DNA of 37,548 nt, from assembly GCA_018433975.1 (NCBI GenBank), contig JAHDQE010000111.1, positions 1 through 37,548 of the forward strand, written 5' to 3'. Origin of the DNA: Ornatilinea sp. (GTDB lineage Bacteria; Chloroflexota; Anaerolineae; Anaerolineales; Anaerolineaceae). The notes under the pieces were generated by a model. That model was not told the origin of the DNA. It did no database searches and saw nothing but the letters and a program-made list of their open reading frames with translations. Each line of letters opens with the position of its first letter. The stretch's first letter is position 1. Shown piece after piece: positions 17,039-25,033 of this stretch. The position numbers were made by a program, and so were the translations under genes.

Positions 17039-17692
17039 ATGATACGCATCCGAATTCATTACGCAAAGACCGGCCCTATGCGATACACCGGCAACCTGGA
17101 TATCAATAAAGTTCTGGAGCGCACCCTGCGTCGGGCCAATCTTCCCCTGGCGTACAGTCAGGGGTTCCACCCTCAGCCGCGCATGAACCAGGCCTGCCCG
17201 CTCCCTCTCGGAATGATCAGCTATGCCGAGATTCTGGATTGCTGGCTGGAAGAAGACCTGCCCATAGATGAAATAAGCGCCCGGCTTCAACCCGCCCTGC
17301 CGCCGGGCATAGAGATCAATTCCATTAACGAGATTGATCTGCACGAGCCTAAAGTCCAGACGCTGGTCGATTCCACCGAATACACCGCCACCCTGCTCGG
17401 CGAGGTTCCCCCTGAAGAGCTTGCGAAACGCATCGAAGACATCCTCTCCGCAGATACCCTGCCGCGCGAACGGCGTGGCAAAAAATATGACCTGCGCCCT
17501 CTCATCGAAAATCTGGAAATGCTTGCTCCGGACGAAAATGGTCACCAACGTTTTTTGATGCATCTGGCCGCCCGTCAGGGAGCCACCGGCCGCGCGGATG
17601 AGGTCCTCGATGCACTCGGCTTTGAACCCGGCACCGCTCGAATCGTCCGCACAAAGATTCACCTGATCAAGCCAACCCCCCAAACCGGTTGA
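17039..17692 (+). CDS. TIGR03936 / DUF2344 radical SAM-associated protein
   Basis: The 217-residue product has the family start IRIRIHYAKTGPMRYTGNLD and the FHPQPRMNQACPLPLGM motif. It is a member of DUF2344, which accompanies or is fused to TIGR03960 radical SAM proteins. It has no cluster-binding cysteines of its own and probably forms a partner subunit or substrate-binding domain. It lies 32 bp after the radical SAM gene in the same unit. The ribosome site is weak (AAAGAAAG). The 177-bp gap to the tRNA contains a -10 box but no clear terminator. Confidence 0.9.
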   Translation: MIRIRIHYAKTGPMRYTGNLDINKVLERTLRRANLPLAYSQGFHPQPRMNQACPLPLGMISYAEILDCWLEEDLPIDEISARLQPALPPGIEINSINEIDLHEPKVQTLVDSTEYTATLLGEVPPEELAKRIEDILSADTLPRERRGKKYDLRPLIENLEMLAPDENGHQRFLMHLAARQGATGRADEVLDALGFEPGTARIVRTKIHLIKPTPQTG

Positions 17693-17819
17693 AGCCTGAT
17701 TTTTCAGCGCTGTGGCGATCTCCCCTTGGGTTGCTTTAGTTATTTGCAGCGCCAAAAAATATTTTAACAAAAGGCCGCATTTTCGGCTCGTATGCGTCTG
17801 GTCAAGATGTATCGAACGT

Positions 17820-17827
17820 GGTAAAAT
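17820..17827 (+). promoter_or_regulatory. -10 box of tRNA-Arg
   Basis: GGTAAAAT lies 42 bases upstream of the tRNA 5' end. It is the same 8-mer found before recG and the radical SAM pair. Confidence 0.4.
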
Positions 17828-17869
17828 TGCACCGCTCTTGAGAAAAACGCAGCACAATTAAGTTGCTTT

Positions 17870-17941
17870 GTTCCCGTAGTTCAATGGATAGAACGTATGC
17901 CTCCGGAGCATAAAGTCCGAGTTCGAATCTCGGCGGGAACA
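17870..17941 (+). tRNA. tRNA-Arg (anticodon CCG)
   Basis: The cloverleaf folds by eye. The acceptor stem GTTCCCG pairs with CGGGAAC, the D stem is GTTC/GAAC, and the anticodon stem TATGC/GCATA holds loop CTCCGGA (anticodon CCG). The T stem CCGAG/CTCGG has loop TTCGAAT, and the discriminator is A. The 3' CCA is not encoded. Confidence 0.97.
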
Positions 17942-17944
17942 CAA

Positions 17945-17979
17945 AATCGCCCCAAATTTCTTTGGGGCGATTGCTTTTC
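17945..17979. terminator. Bidirectional terminator after tRNA-Arg
   Basis: A 12-bp perfect stem (17945-17956 with 17961-17972) has a TTTC loop and GCTTTTCT after it on plus. On minus the hairpin is followed by TTTTGTGTT, so it probably also ends the convergent MFS gene. Confidence 0.88.
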
Positions 17980-17992
17980 TAATCACAGCAAT

Positions 17993-19255
17993 TTAAGCTG
18001 TTGTGTTTACGGGGATCTCCTTTTCGGCTTCCATCTTGCGGCGCTCTCGTTTCGTCATCCACCCGTGCAGTATCAAAAAAGCAATCACGGCAATTCCCGC
18101 CAGGATTCCGCACAGATACCACACCCAGTTCGGGTCAAAATTATCCATGATATAACCGGCCGCCAGCGGGCCGATGGCAAACGGAATAATATAACTGAAG
18201 CCGGATAGAGCCATATACCTGCCGCGCATATCGGCCGGCGCCAGGTTAGCCACAACGGAATTGGATACCGGGACCACCAGCATTTCGCCAATCGTGATAA
18301 TCACCATTGCCAGCAAAAACATCACATAATGCGAAACAAACCCGTACATCAGGAAGCCGACCAGATAAAACGCGGTTCCGGCGGCCATCACCAGCATGGG
18401 CGGCTTCTTGCCAATTTTACGGGTTATCCAGAACTGTAACAGCACGACCATTCCCGCGTTCAGGCTGAGGATATACCCAAAACCGCTTGCCGGTACGCCG
18501 TGAACATCACGCAGATAAACCGACAGGGTACTGTTCATCTGCATATAAACCAGCACCATCAGAATAGAAGCGCCCATGAAAGCCATAAAGACCGCATCTT
18601 TGCTGACCTGGTAATAACCCGAGAAGGTCTTCAACAAACTTTCTCGCTCCTCACCTTCCACCGGTTCCGGTTTGGTTTCGGGCAGGCTGAACAGTACAAT
18701 TACCGCCATAGACAGGCTGGCAACCGCGTCGATAATGAAGAGAAGCAGATACGACCAGCGGGTTGCCAAAAGACCGCCGATGGCCGGGCCAACCGTCACC
18801 GCCAGATTGGCTACCACTCGGAGGACACCATAAGCTTCGGCACGTTTCTCTTCTTCAGGGACCAGATCGGCCACCATAGCTTGGTGAGCGGGGCCGGCAA
18901 TATCTCCCAGGACGCCCACAAATGCGGCCAGAACAAAGAAGAGGCTTAAACGATCTGCTAAGCCCATCAAAACGCTCCCTAACGCGCTGAAAACTAATCC
19001 GAACAGTAAGATCGCCCTCCGGCCGAATTTGTCCGTTAGAGCGCCTCCCAGCACACTGCCAACCATTCCACTGATAGCGAAAATGGCGAACAGTTTGCCG
19101 ACCTCAACCATGCCAACCCCAAACCGCTCGGTGACATACAGCGCAAAGAAGGGGTAGATTAACGCTCCACCCAGACGGTCAATGAAACTTGCCAGAATCA
19201 ACGTCCAAAATTTCGGGGAATATTCGCGATAGATTTTTTCTATTTTGCCTAACAT
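17993..19255 (-). CDS. MFS transporter, drug/efflux type
   Basis: The 420-residue protein has about 12 hydrophobic segments and the loop 2-3 motif GALTDKFGRRAIL, the MFS motif A. The fifth segment carries VANLAVTVGPAIGGLLA, resembling the motif C of DHA1 proton-coupled exporters, so efflux is more likely than uptake. A charged central loop (about 200-215) divides the two halves and the C-terminal tail is basic. GAGGA precedes the ATG closely. An 18-bp palindrome lies just upstream (19267-19284) and probably controls it. No repressor gene is adjacent. The substrate is unknown. Confidence 0.92.
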   Translation of the reverse strand: MLGKIEKIYREYSPKFWTLILASFIDRLGGALIYPFFALYVTERFGVGMVEVGKLFAIFAISGMVGSVLGGALTDKFGRRAILLFGLVFSALGSVLMGLADRLSLFFVLAAFVGVLGDIAGPAHQAMVADLVPEEEKRAEAYGVLRVVANLAVTVGPAIGGLLATRWSYLLLFIIDAVASLSMAVIVLFSLPETKPEPVEGEERESLLKTFSGYYQVSKDAVFMAFMGASILMVLVYMQMNSTLSVYLRDVHGVPASGFGYILSLNAGMVVLLQFWITRKIGKKPPMLVMAAGTAFYLVGFLMYGFVSHYVMFLLAMVIITIGEMLVVPVSNSVVANLAPADMRGRYMALSGFSYIIPFAIGPLAAGYIMDNFDPNWVWYLCGILAGIAVIAFLILHGWMTKRERRKMEAEKEIPVNTTA

Positions 19256-19266
19256 TCTTCCTCTGA

Positions 19267-19284
19267 TTTATCCGGTCGGATAAA
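19267..19284. promoter_or_regulatory. 18-bp operator-like palindrome upstream of MFS gene
   Basis: TTTATCCG and CGGATAAA form perfect 8-bp arms around a 2-bp centre, 12-29 bases upstream of the MFS start codon. On minus it overlaps a possible -10 (GATAAA) with TTGCTG 17 bp further upstream. Size and symmetry fit a dimeric repressor site such as that of a TetR-family protein. Confidence 0.55.
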
Positions 19285-19357
19285 AAGTACAGCAAAGTTT
19301 AAAAACAGCCCCGGGGATTGCAACTAATAGATTACACCATTTTTAACTGGCACGACT

Positions 19358-19387
19358 TTCACAAACCCGCTGCCGGCCTGGTAGAAT
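19358..19387 (+). promoter_or_regulatory. Promoter of a candidate small RNA
   Basis: TTCACA (19358-19363) and TAGAAT (19382-19387, within GGTAGAAT) have an 18-bp spacer. They match consensus at 5 of 6 positions each. The only thing downstream on plus is a short stretch ending in a terminator. Confidence 0.5.
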
Positions 19388-19393
19388 TTCTAT

Positions 19394-19466
19394 TGCCCGG
19401 TTGACCAGGAAAATGCGATGAGAATTATATGCCCAATTTAAGCAGTTAAATTGGGCTGTTTTCCTT
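19394..19466 (+). ncRNA. Candidate small RNA with intrinsic terminator
   Basis: From the promoter above, a transcript of about 72 bases would end at an 11-bp perfect stem (19431-19441 with 19446-19456, loop GCAG) followed by TGTTTTCCTTGTTTCTT. No long reading frame lies inside, only the 7-codon frame MRIICPI, which runs into the hairpin. The downstream gene is on the opposite strand, so this is not a leader. The alternative is that the hairpin is only the terminator of the minus-strand flavocytochrome gene, but the U-tract is on the plus side. Confidence 0.4.
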
Positions 19467-19515
19467 GTTTCTTATCATTATACAAATTTGGAGCAGCAGG
19501 TTTGTACGCTCGATC

Positions 19516-20856
19516 TTATAACGCAAACCTCTCAAAATGAATATGTTTACCTTCAACGCCCAGTGACTTCAGATGTCCAATCATAATTTCCATCATCACG
19601 GGTGGTCCGCAAACATAATAATCTCGTTGTCTGTCCAGAACTTCGCTTGAAAACAGCTTCCCGGCAAGATATTCACGGGTAATAAACCCTTTCTGTCCCT
19701 TCCAGTCATCACCTCTTTCGACAAAGGGAACAATTTCAAGATTGGGCATCTCTTTTTGAAGCGCTTCAACCTCGTCCATCCGGACCAGATCCACAGGCTT
19801 TTGAGCACCCCACAGCAGCAGGGCTTTTCGGTCCGGCTGGTTTTCTTTCAGGTACAGGAGCATACTGAGAATAGGCGTAATACCAATCCCGCCGGCGATG
19901 AAAACAAGATCATTTTCAGGATCATGGTTAAGCATCGAGAAATATCCGTAGGGGCCGTCCACCAAAACATGGGTTCCCATTTTCACATTTTTCATTTTCG
20001 AAGTGAAATCCCCGAGCCCTTTAATCGTCATGGTAATGAAATCCCGGTTTCCGGGAGCGCTCGAAAGGGAAAACGGATGCTCCTCAATCCCGATTTCTTT
20101 ATCCAGAATGGTGATAAACACAAATTGGCCGGGTTTGTAAGTAAAAACCTTACCTTTTGAAGCGCCGAGTTTCAAGGTTTGGACATCCGGAGCCTCCACA
20201 ACATTCCCGATCACCTCAAAAGCATTTTGGCGAAGCAGCGCGGGTTTTATAAACTTATGGTACACATAAAAACTGATCGCCAGAACAAAATAGCCTATGT
20301 AAAAAATTCGAACCGGCATTGAAACACTCGCCGCCAGGCTCTGATTGACGTGAATGGCCAGTAAACCCGCTGCCACCAGTGTGAAATTATGGAAAAACCG
20401 CACAATTTTAAACTTCAACCGGAGTTTCTCTGCCGAGAATCTTCGCAGCACCTGAATGGGCCGCCATTTCCGCAAAAATGAATCACCTAGAAAAACCAGA
20501 CTGAATACAATGATCAGTCCAAACAGGATCAGCGCAGCTTCACCGACCTGTTTCTCAAGGCCAAATACCCTTTCCTTGATCTGGTTGTGAGCCAACGCCA
20601 GGAAAAAACTGACCACCGCCATGGTGTTGTGAAAGCGGTACAACCGGTCCATGCCAAAATAACGCTCAATGAATTTAGGACGTGCGCTTAAAATAAATTG
20701 GCTTACCAGCCACACATAAGCCGTTACCCCTAAAACCATTGAAAGCATCATGAAAGCGTTCTGAAAATAAAAACTGGAAGTTTGCAGGATAAGTGCCATC
20801 GGCAAAATTGGCATCAAGAAATAAACCAATATCCAAAATATCCGCATTTTTTTCAT
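19516..20856 (-). CDS. Ferric-reductase-like transmembrane flavocytochrome
   Basis: The 446-residue protein has six or so N-terminal membrane segments (about 1-205). Two His pairs suit haem b: RFHNT with LAHN, and FFHNF with AIHVN. An FAD-binding domain follows (HPFSLSSAPGNRD, with FTSKM and GTHVLVDGPYG). Last is an NAD(P)-binding domain (FIAGGIGITPILSML, CGPPVMM) ending HFERF. The architecture is that of ferric reductases and NADPH oxidases, which move electrons from cytosolic NAD(P)H across the membrane; the acceptor is unknown. AGGAG lies 8 bases before the ATG. It is preceded by lplA on the same strand, 189 bp away, with a possible own promoter. Confidence 0.9.
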   Translation of the reverse strand: MKKMRIFWILVYFLMPILPMALILQTSSFYFQNAFMMLSMVLGVTAYVWLVSQFILSARPKFIERYFGMDRLYRFHNTMAVVSFFLALAHNQIKERVFGLEKQVGEAALILFGLIIVFSLVFLGDSFLRKWRPIQVLRRFSAEKLRLKFKIVRFFHNFTLVAAGLLAIHVNQSLAASVSMPVRIFYIGYFVLAISFYVYHKFIKPALLRQNAFEVIGNVVEAPDVQTLKLGASKGKVFTYKPGQFVFITILDKEIGIEEHPFSLSSAPGNRDFITMTIKGLGDFTSKMKNVKMGTHVLVDGPYGYFSMLNHDPENDLVFIAGGIGITPILSMLLYLKENQPDRKALLLWGAQKPVDLVRMDEVEALQKEMPNLEIVPFVERGDDWKGQKGFITREYLAGKLFSSEVLDRQRDYYVCGPPVMMEIMIGHLKSLGVEGKHIHFERFAL

Positions 20857-21002
20857 GAATCGTCTCCTAAAAAATTTACTTACTCATATAACCCAAACAA
20901 ACTGAAAGCAGATTTTGCTTGCCAATTATTGTCTCGTAATTTTGCCCCTTGCTGCTAGATCAAATGACACTTGAACAGCTTAAACACAAAATACTCCAAA
21001 CC

Positions 21003-21031
21003 ATCATACACTTTTTAAAGCTCAAGTGGAA
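21003..21031 (-). promoter_or_regulatory. Possible promoter of the flavocytochrome gene
   Basis: On minus, TTCCAC (21026-21031) and TATGAT (21003-21008) are separated by 17 bp. It lies just after the lplA stop and about 140 bases before the flavocytochrome ATG. Confidence 0.35.
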
Positions 21032-21045
21032 TAGGAAAGCAGGAC

Positions 21046-22041
21046 TCAATAAAGAAACTCAATAAATTCTGCATTGGTCAGGCCGCCAAAATAATAACTG
21101 ACATCGATAGCTTTCAAAGCCTCTTCAAGATTTTTACGATCAAACCGGACGCCAACCAACTGTTTCTCAACCTCTCCGATATCGCCCTGTCCCAAAAAAT
21201 CGCCATAAATCTTTAACGCCTGAATGTTGCCCTTCTCTATATCAATGCAGACATCAATTTCGCCAATTGGAAAGCGGTGCGTTTTCCGTAGGTTGAAGTC
21301 CGGAGATTTCCCAAAATTCCAATCCCAATTTGCGTACCGTTCCTTTGTCAGTTTTTGAATAGCCGACCAATCCTCATCGGTCAAATGATATTGTGGGATT
21401 TCATTTGCGCCTTCAAAAACCCCGCGCAATATTTTTTCCCGGAATGTCTCTACCGCCATACCATTATCTTGGGGTAAAAACTCGGTGATATTTGCCACCC
21501 TGCTCCGCACGGATTTAATCCCTTTGGAAGTAATCTTGCCAATTTTGACGTTCAACGCTTCTCCCACGTCGGCCAATCTGGAGTTAAAAAGCAGGGTTCC
21601 ATGATGATACATCCGCGCCGAAGTGCTGTATTGTGCGTTACCGGATATTTTTCGCCCATCCACAAGGATGTCATTCCGGCCGCTCAATTCAGCCGGCACC
21701 CCCATCCCCCGCAAAACATCAATTACCGGAGCAGTAAACTTCTGGAAATTATGGAAATTATTGCCGCTGTTATTCGTGATAAAGCTGAAATTCAAATTAC
21801 CCAGATCATGATAGACTGCCCCGCCGCCGGATAACCGTCTGACCACGTGAATCCCATGCGCTTCAACGTATTCGTGGTTGATCTCTTCCAGGGTATTTTG
21901 GTTTCGGCCGATAATAATAGAGGGTTCATTAATATAGAAAAGCAGAACATCTTCGGTAATTTCCGCTTTCCGCAGTAAATGTTCCTCGATCGCAAGATTG
22001 ATTCTTGGATCCGTAATATGCTCATTGTCAACAAATATCAT
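21046..22041 (-). CDS. lplA: Lipoate-protein ligase A
   Basis: The 331-residue enzyme activates lipoate with ATP and transfers it to E2 and GcvH domains. The signatures RRLSGGGAVYHDLGNLNFSFI (about 70-90) and RNDILVDGRKISGNAQ (with the lipoyl-AMP-binding Lys) are intact. A C-terminal accessory domain is present, as in E. coli LplA (338 residues). ATG at 22041 is chosen because AGGAGG lies 5 bases upstream; the frame extends to 22065 without support. A TATAAT on minus (22079-22084) may be its -10. No lipoyl-domain gene is nearby. Confidence 0.94.
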   Translation of the reverse strand: MIFVDNEHITDPRINLAIEEHLLRKAEITEDVLLFYINEPSIIIGRNQNTLEEINHEYVEAHGIHVVRRLSGGGAVYHDLGNLNFSFITNNSGNNFHNFQKFTAPVIDVLRGMGVPAELSGRNDILVDGRKISGNAQYSTSARMYHHGTLLFNSRLADVGEALNVKIGKITSKGIKSVRSRVANITEFLPQDNGMAVETFREKILRGVFEGANEIPQYHLTDEDWSAIQKLTKERYANWDWNFGKSPDFNLRKTHRFPIGEIDVCIDIEKGNIQALKIYGDFLGQGDIGEVEKQLVGVRFDRKNLEEALKAIDVSYYFGGLTNAEFIEFLY

Positions 22042-22078
22042 CCAATCCTCCTGAAAACAATCCAATAACAGTCTGTCT

Positions 22079-22084
22079 ATTATA
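22079..22084 (-). promoter_or_regulatory. -10 box of lplA
   Basis: A perfect TATAAT on minus lies 38 bases upstream of the lplA ATG, with no good -35. The 246-bp gap between lplA and the GNAT gene is AT-rich and otherwise holds only an isolated TTGACA on plus (22112-22117) without a clear partner. Confidence 0.4.
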
Positions 22085-22287
22085 AATGAAACATCCTATT
22101 CACTTTCTGTGTTGACAAACTTTTTCAAAAAATTAAAGAGAAATATGTTTGCATCCTGAGACAAAATTAGTCCGGGATAAGAGGATTATAAAAGAATCCA
22201 TTGAACAACGATCCTCCTCATAAAATTATGATTTAATATCCTCAATAATTAACCATTATTTGCTTCGGCAAAAGGAAATTTTCTATC

Positions 22288-22758
22288 GTGGACCCAACAG
22301 AAACAAACAGCAAGGATCAGCCCATAATAACCCTTCACCCGGTAAATCGCGATAACTGGCGAGAGGTGGCAAAACTCAAGGTATCAGATGCCCAGAAGGA
22401 ATTTGTCGCCGAACCCTTATACTATTTATCCCTCTGCCACTACGGCGATATCTGGAATCCGCTGGTCATCTGCCTGGGCACACAGATTATTGGCTTCATG
22501 ATGTGGGGCATGGACCCCGCCGATGGAAGCTGCTGGCTGGGCGGCATACTAATTGATTCTGCGTATCAACACCGCGGCTATGGGCAGCAGGCAGTGCGTG
22601 CTGCAATCACAATGCTTTCCAACCAGCACAACTTCCATCGCTTTGCGCTTTCGTACCAGCCGGAAAACGCTACCGCAAGGCGCTTATACGCCCGGCTCGG
22701 TTTTCAAGAAACCGGCGAATGGGAAGACAATGAAGTTGTTGCCCGTCTGGAAGTATAA
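22288..22758 (+). CDS. GNAT-family N-acetyltransferase
   Basis: The 156-residue protein carries the acetyl-CoA motif QHRGYGQQAV in the expected place after a strand (GGILIDSAY). The C-terminal ENATARRLYARLGFQETGEW stretch is typical of the family. The N-terminal pattern NWREVAKLKVSDAQKEFVAEP resembles polyamine acetyltransferases of the BltD/PaiA type, so a small amine is a plausible substrate. It starts at GTG (22288) with AAAGGAA upstream. It converges with the 77-residue gene, 16 bp away. Confidence 0.87.
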   Translation: MDPTETNSKDQPIITLHPVNRDNWREVAKLKVSDAQKEFVAEPLYYLSLCHYGDIWNPLVICLGTQIIGFMMWGMDPADGSCWLGGILIDSAYQHRGYGQQAVRAAITMLSNQHNFHRFALSYQPENATARRLYARLGFQETGEWEDNEVVARLEV

Positions 22759-22761
22759 ATC

Positions 22762-22784
22762 CGGCAGGATCGATTCACCTGCCG
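22762..22784. terminator. Possible weak terminator between convergent genes
   Basis: A 7-bp stem, CGGCAGG with CCTGCCG, has a 9-base loop and only a short T-rich tail. It overlaps the end of the minus-strand gene. Confidence 0.35.
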
Positions 22785-23008
22785 TTCTCACAACCTCGAT
22801 CGGGGACTCTTTTCACGGAAATCAATATTAAGTTGAGGGCGTGCAGGTTGTTCAGCACCCCTAAAAGCGCGGCCTGGTCAACCAGAATTCCACTCAATGT
22901 TGTCTCCCGGTCCGAGGTATGTTCCATCATCAATCCCTCAAACCAATCTGACCAATGATCCGCCAGATACCCCTCGACTCTGATTTCATAATATCGGGTC
23001 TCATCCAT
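22775..23008 (-). CDS. Small conserved protein of unknown function
   Basis: The 77-residue product starts MDETRYYEIRVEGYLADHWSD and contains WFEGLMMEH, LSGILVDQAALLGVLNNLHAL and LILISVKRV. I recognise the pattern from small uncharacterised proteins with the shape YEIRVxGxLxxxWSDWFxGL, often next to medium-chain or short-chain dehydrogenases in actinobacteria and Chloroflexota (from memory). ATG at 23008 has AGGAG 9 bases upstream; the longer frame to 23044 is unsupported. It is the last gene of the minus unit, 78 bp after the reductase gene. No catalytic motif is evident. Confidence 0.75.
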   Translation of the reverse strand: MDETRYYEIRVEGYLADHWSDWFEGLMMEHTSDRETTLSGILVDQAALLGVLNNLHALNLILISVKRVPDRGCENGR

Positions 23009-23086
23009 ATTTATGTGCTCCTGAAAGAACAATGTCGGTGCCAACCAGATCTGTGTCTGCGAACTTTCGTCGAAGCCATGCTTTTT

Positions 23087-24079
23087 TTATAACAATTCAG
23101 GAGCCATCAAAACCAGATTACCCGTTACCTGGCCGCTTTCCAGCAGTTCGTATGCCTGAACAGCTTCAAGGATCGGAAATTTTTGGGCAATAATTGGTCG
23201 GATCTCCCCCTCCTCCAGAAAATTGAATAAAGCCATCCAGTCTTCCTTGAATTGGTTCACATCTTCCCGGTGAGTGCCATATCCTTTGATTTTCTTCCCA
23301 TTTGGAAGCAGGTTGTAACCGATGAATTTGGCGGCCAGAAGCAAAAAACTCCAAAAACTTTGTGGTCCCCCGTAGTGGACAAAAACCCCGCCGCGCCCCA
23401 ACACTTTCAAACCTCGTTCGACGTACTCCTCACCCATCCCGTTGAACACGTAATTCAAGCCATCCGGTTCGCTCTGTCGGATTACCCGGACAAAATCCTG
23501 CCTGTGGTAGTCAATCGATACCGCGCCGGCTTCGGTCAGGATCGGATGTTTGCTGGGAGAGGCTAACCCATACATTTTAAGCCCTGCCAGCTTGCCCAAC
23601 TGCAAAAAAGCCGTCCCCACACCGCCGCTCGCACCTATCAATAGCGCCTTATCGCCTTCCCTGGCACAAACCACTCGATGCAGAATCTGGTAGGCAACCA
23701 GATAATTGAGAATGAGGGTCACCGCTTCAGCGGGGTCTAGCGACTCCGGGACATGAACCAATTCCTTCGCATTCCAATAAATGACCTCCGCGTGGCTTCC
23801 ATATTGCGTTAAGGATGCCACACGGTCCCCGACAGCCACATCCTCAACCTCCTCACCAATCGCTTCCACAACACCGATGAAAGCATATCCAGGTACAAAA
23901 GGCGGCTTTGCCAGAAAAGGCCGGTTGCCAACTCTCATTGCAATATCATCCTGGCAAACAGGTGTCGCAAGCACTCTTATTCTTGCCTCACCAGGAGATG
24001 GAGGGCGCAGGTCATTCTCCATGATCTGGAGCGCATCAAGCCCGCCTAATCTCGTTGCAACAATACTTTTGTATTTCAT
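23087..24079 (-). CDS. Medium-chain dehydrogenase/reductase, quinone-oxidoreductase type
   Basis: The 330-residue protein has an N-terminal GroES-like domain (PPFVPGYAFIGVVEAIGEEV, VGDRVASL) and a nucleotide-binding domain with LLIGASGGVGTAFLQLGKLAG. The Cys/His ligands of the catalytic and structural zinc sites are not evident, which fits the zinc-free quinone or enoyl reductase branch. It probably reduces an activated double bond or quinone with NADPH. GGAGAAAAG lies just before the ATG. It sits between the CPBP protease (58 bp upstream) and the 77-residue gene. Confidence 0.88.
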   Translation of the reverse strand: MKYKSIVATRLGGLDALQIMENDLRPPSPGEARIRVLATPVCQDDIAMRVGNRPFLAKPPFVPGYAFIGVVEAIGEEVEDVAVGDRVASLTQYGSHAEVIYWNAKELVHVPESLDPAEAVTLILNYLVAYQILHRVVCAREGDKALLIGASGGVGTAFLQLGKLAGLKMYGLASPSKHPILTEAGAVSIDYHRQDFVRVIRQSEPDGLNYVFNGMGEEYVERGLKVLGRGGVFVHYGGPQSFWSFLLLAAKFIGYNLLPNGKKIKGYGTHREDVNQFKEDWMALFNFLEEGEIRPIIAQKFPILEAVQAYELLESGQVTGNLVLMAPELL

Positions 24080-24137
24080 CTTTTCTCCAATCCAATTTCA
24101 TCTACAGAGGATTAATTGCCAAACATAAAACAAGCCG

Positions 24138-24959
24138 TTATCCCATCCCCAACGCGGCCAGAGTTAGAAAAACCATTTGGAAAAGGAAGTTGCCAATCCA
24201 GTGATAGATCATTGCCAATGGCAGGCTCCCCAATGGCCCGGCCGCAAAAGCAAAACACAGGCTGCCAACCAGGATTCCGGGGTACATCCAGCGCTGATAA
24301 ACATGCTTCAGGGTGAACAACACCCCATTGGCAATCCAATCCCAGCGTCCAAACACCCCTCGCATACGCGGCAGTAAATACCCGCGATAATAGATTTCTT
24401 CACCAAAGATATTGAACACCAGCCCGATGGCAAAGTACAGCACAACAAAGAGGTAGTTTCCCTCCAGCCGGATATCTGGAAAAACATCCGCAGCACCATT
24501 GATTTCGATCGTGGGATTGCTGGCAGCAGACCACCATTCCGGAGGAGTGAAACCCGGCACCGATGCCAATCTGGCATTCAGCGGGCTCATCGCCATACTG
24601 AGGCTCATCCCGAGGATCAATACACCCACTGCCCACGTCCAGGCTTTCCGGCCCTTTGGCCAATTGAAACGGATGCGATTTCGCAGCGCGTCAAGCGATA
24701 TTCGGTATCCTCCCCGTTTCAGTAAGATCAGTCCTGCGGCAAGTTCAGCCCCGCTTCCAAAAGCAATTGCCAGCAGCAGATACCAGGTTGGGGTTGTGCT
24801 TCCATCGGGGATGAATAACCGCCTGAATACATAGATCAACAGCGTGTACCAGACCGCTGGCCAGGCAAACATCAGGAGGATTCTCCCAAATCCAAATTGC
24901 GGTACGTCGACTGTCTTCGCGGTTTCCTTCCGCTCATTCGCAAACATCATTCTTCCCAT
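24138..24959 (-). CDS. CPBP-family intramembrane metalloprotease
   Basis: The 273-residue protein has about seven to eight hydrophobic segments. It has the CPBP/Abi motifs in order: EEIYYRG (about 186-192), FTLKH (about 215), and HWIGN near the C-terminus. These supply the Glu and His residues thought to act in this family of prenyl-endopeptidase and bacteriocin-immunity-related proteins. Several starts are possible; ATG at 24959 has GAGAAAG upstream, while two later ATGs lie within 15 bases. It is second in the minus unit after the 4-TM gene. The substrate is unknown. Confidence 0.85.
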   Translation of the reverse strand: MGRMMFANERKETAKTVDVPQFGFGRILLMFAWPAVWYTLLIYVFRRLFIPDGSTTPTWYLLLAIAFGSGAELAAGLILLKRGGYRISLDALRNRIRFNWPKGRKAWTWAVGVLILGMSLSMAMSPLNARLASVPGFTPPEWWSAASNPTIEINGAADVFPDIRLEGNYLFVVLYFAIGLVFNIFGEEIYYRGYLLPRMRGVFGRWDWIANGVLFTLKHVYQRWMYPGILVGSLCFAFAAGPLGSLPLAMIYHWIGNFLFQMVFLTLAALGMG

Positions 24960-25033
24960 AATCTTTCTCGTTTTCGGGCATGCGTCCCGGGAAATTATTT
25001 TTCAGATAATCCCGGGACAACATTTTTATGGTC

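Noticed and set aside
17701..17755. Possible terminator after the DUF2344 gene (CAGCGC repeats)
   Set aside because: The pairing arms are short, the loop is over 30 bases, and the local palindrome CAGCGCTG competes; not convincing.
16922..17857. Minus-strand open frame of 311 codons across the radical SAM pair
   Set aside because: It crosses two genes and their gap in antisense, with no ribosome site or recognisable domain.
17897..18208. Plus-strand open frame starting inside tRNA-Arg
   Set aside because: It begins in the tRNA, runs through the terminator and is antisense to the MFS gene.
22112..22117. TTGACA on plus upstream of the GNAT gene
   Set aside because: It is a perfect -35 hexamer, but no -10-like hexamer lies 15-19 bp downstream.
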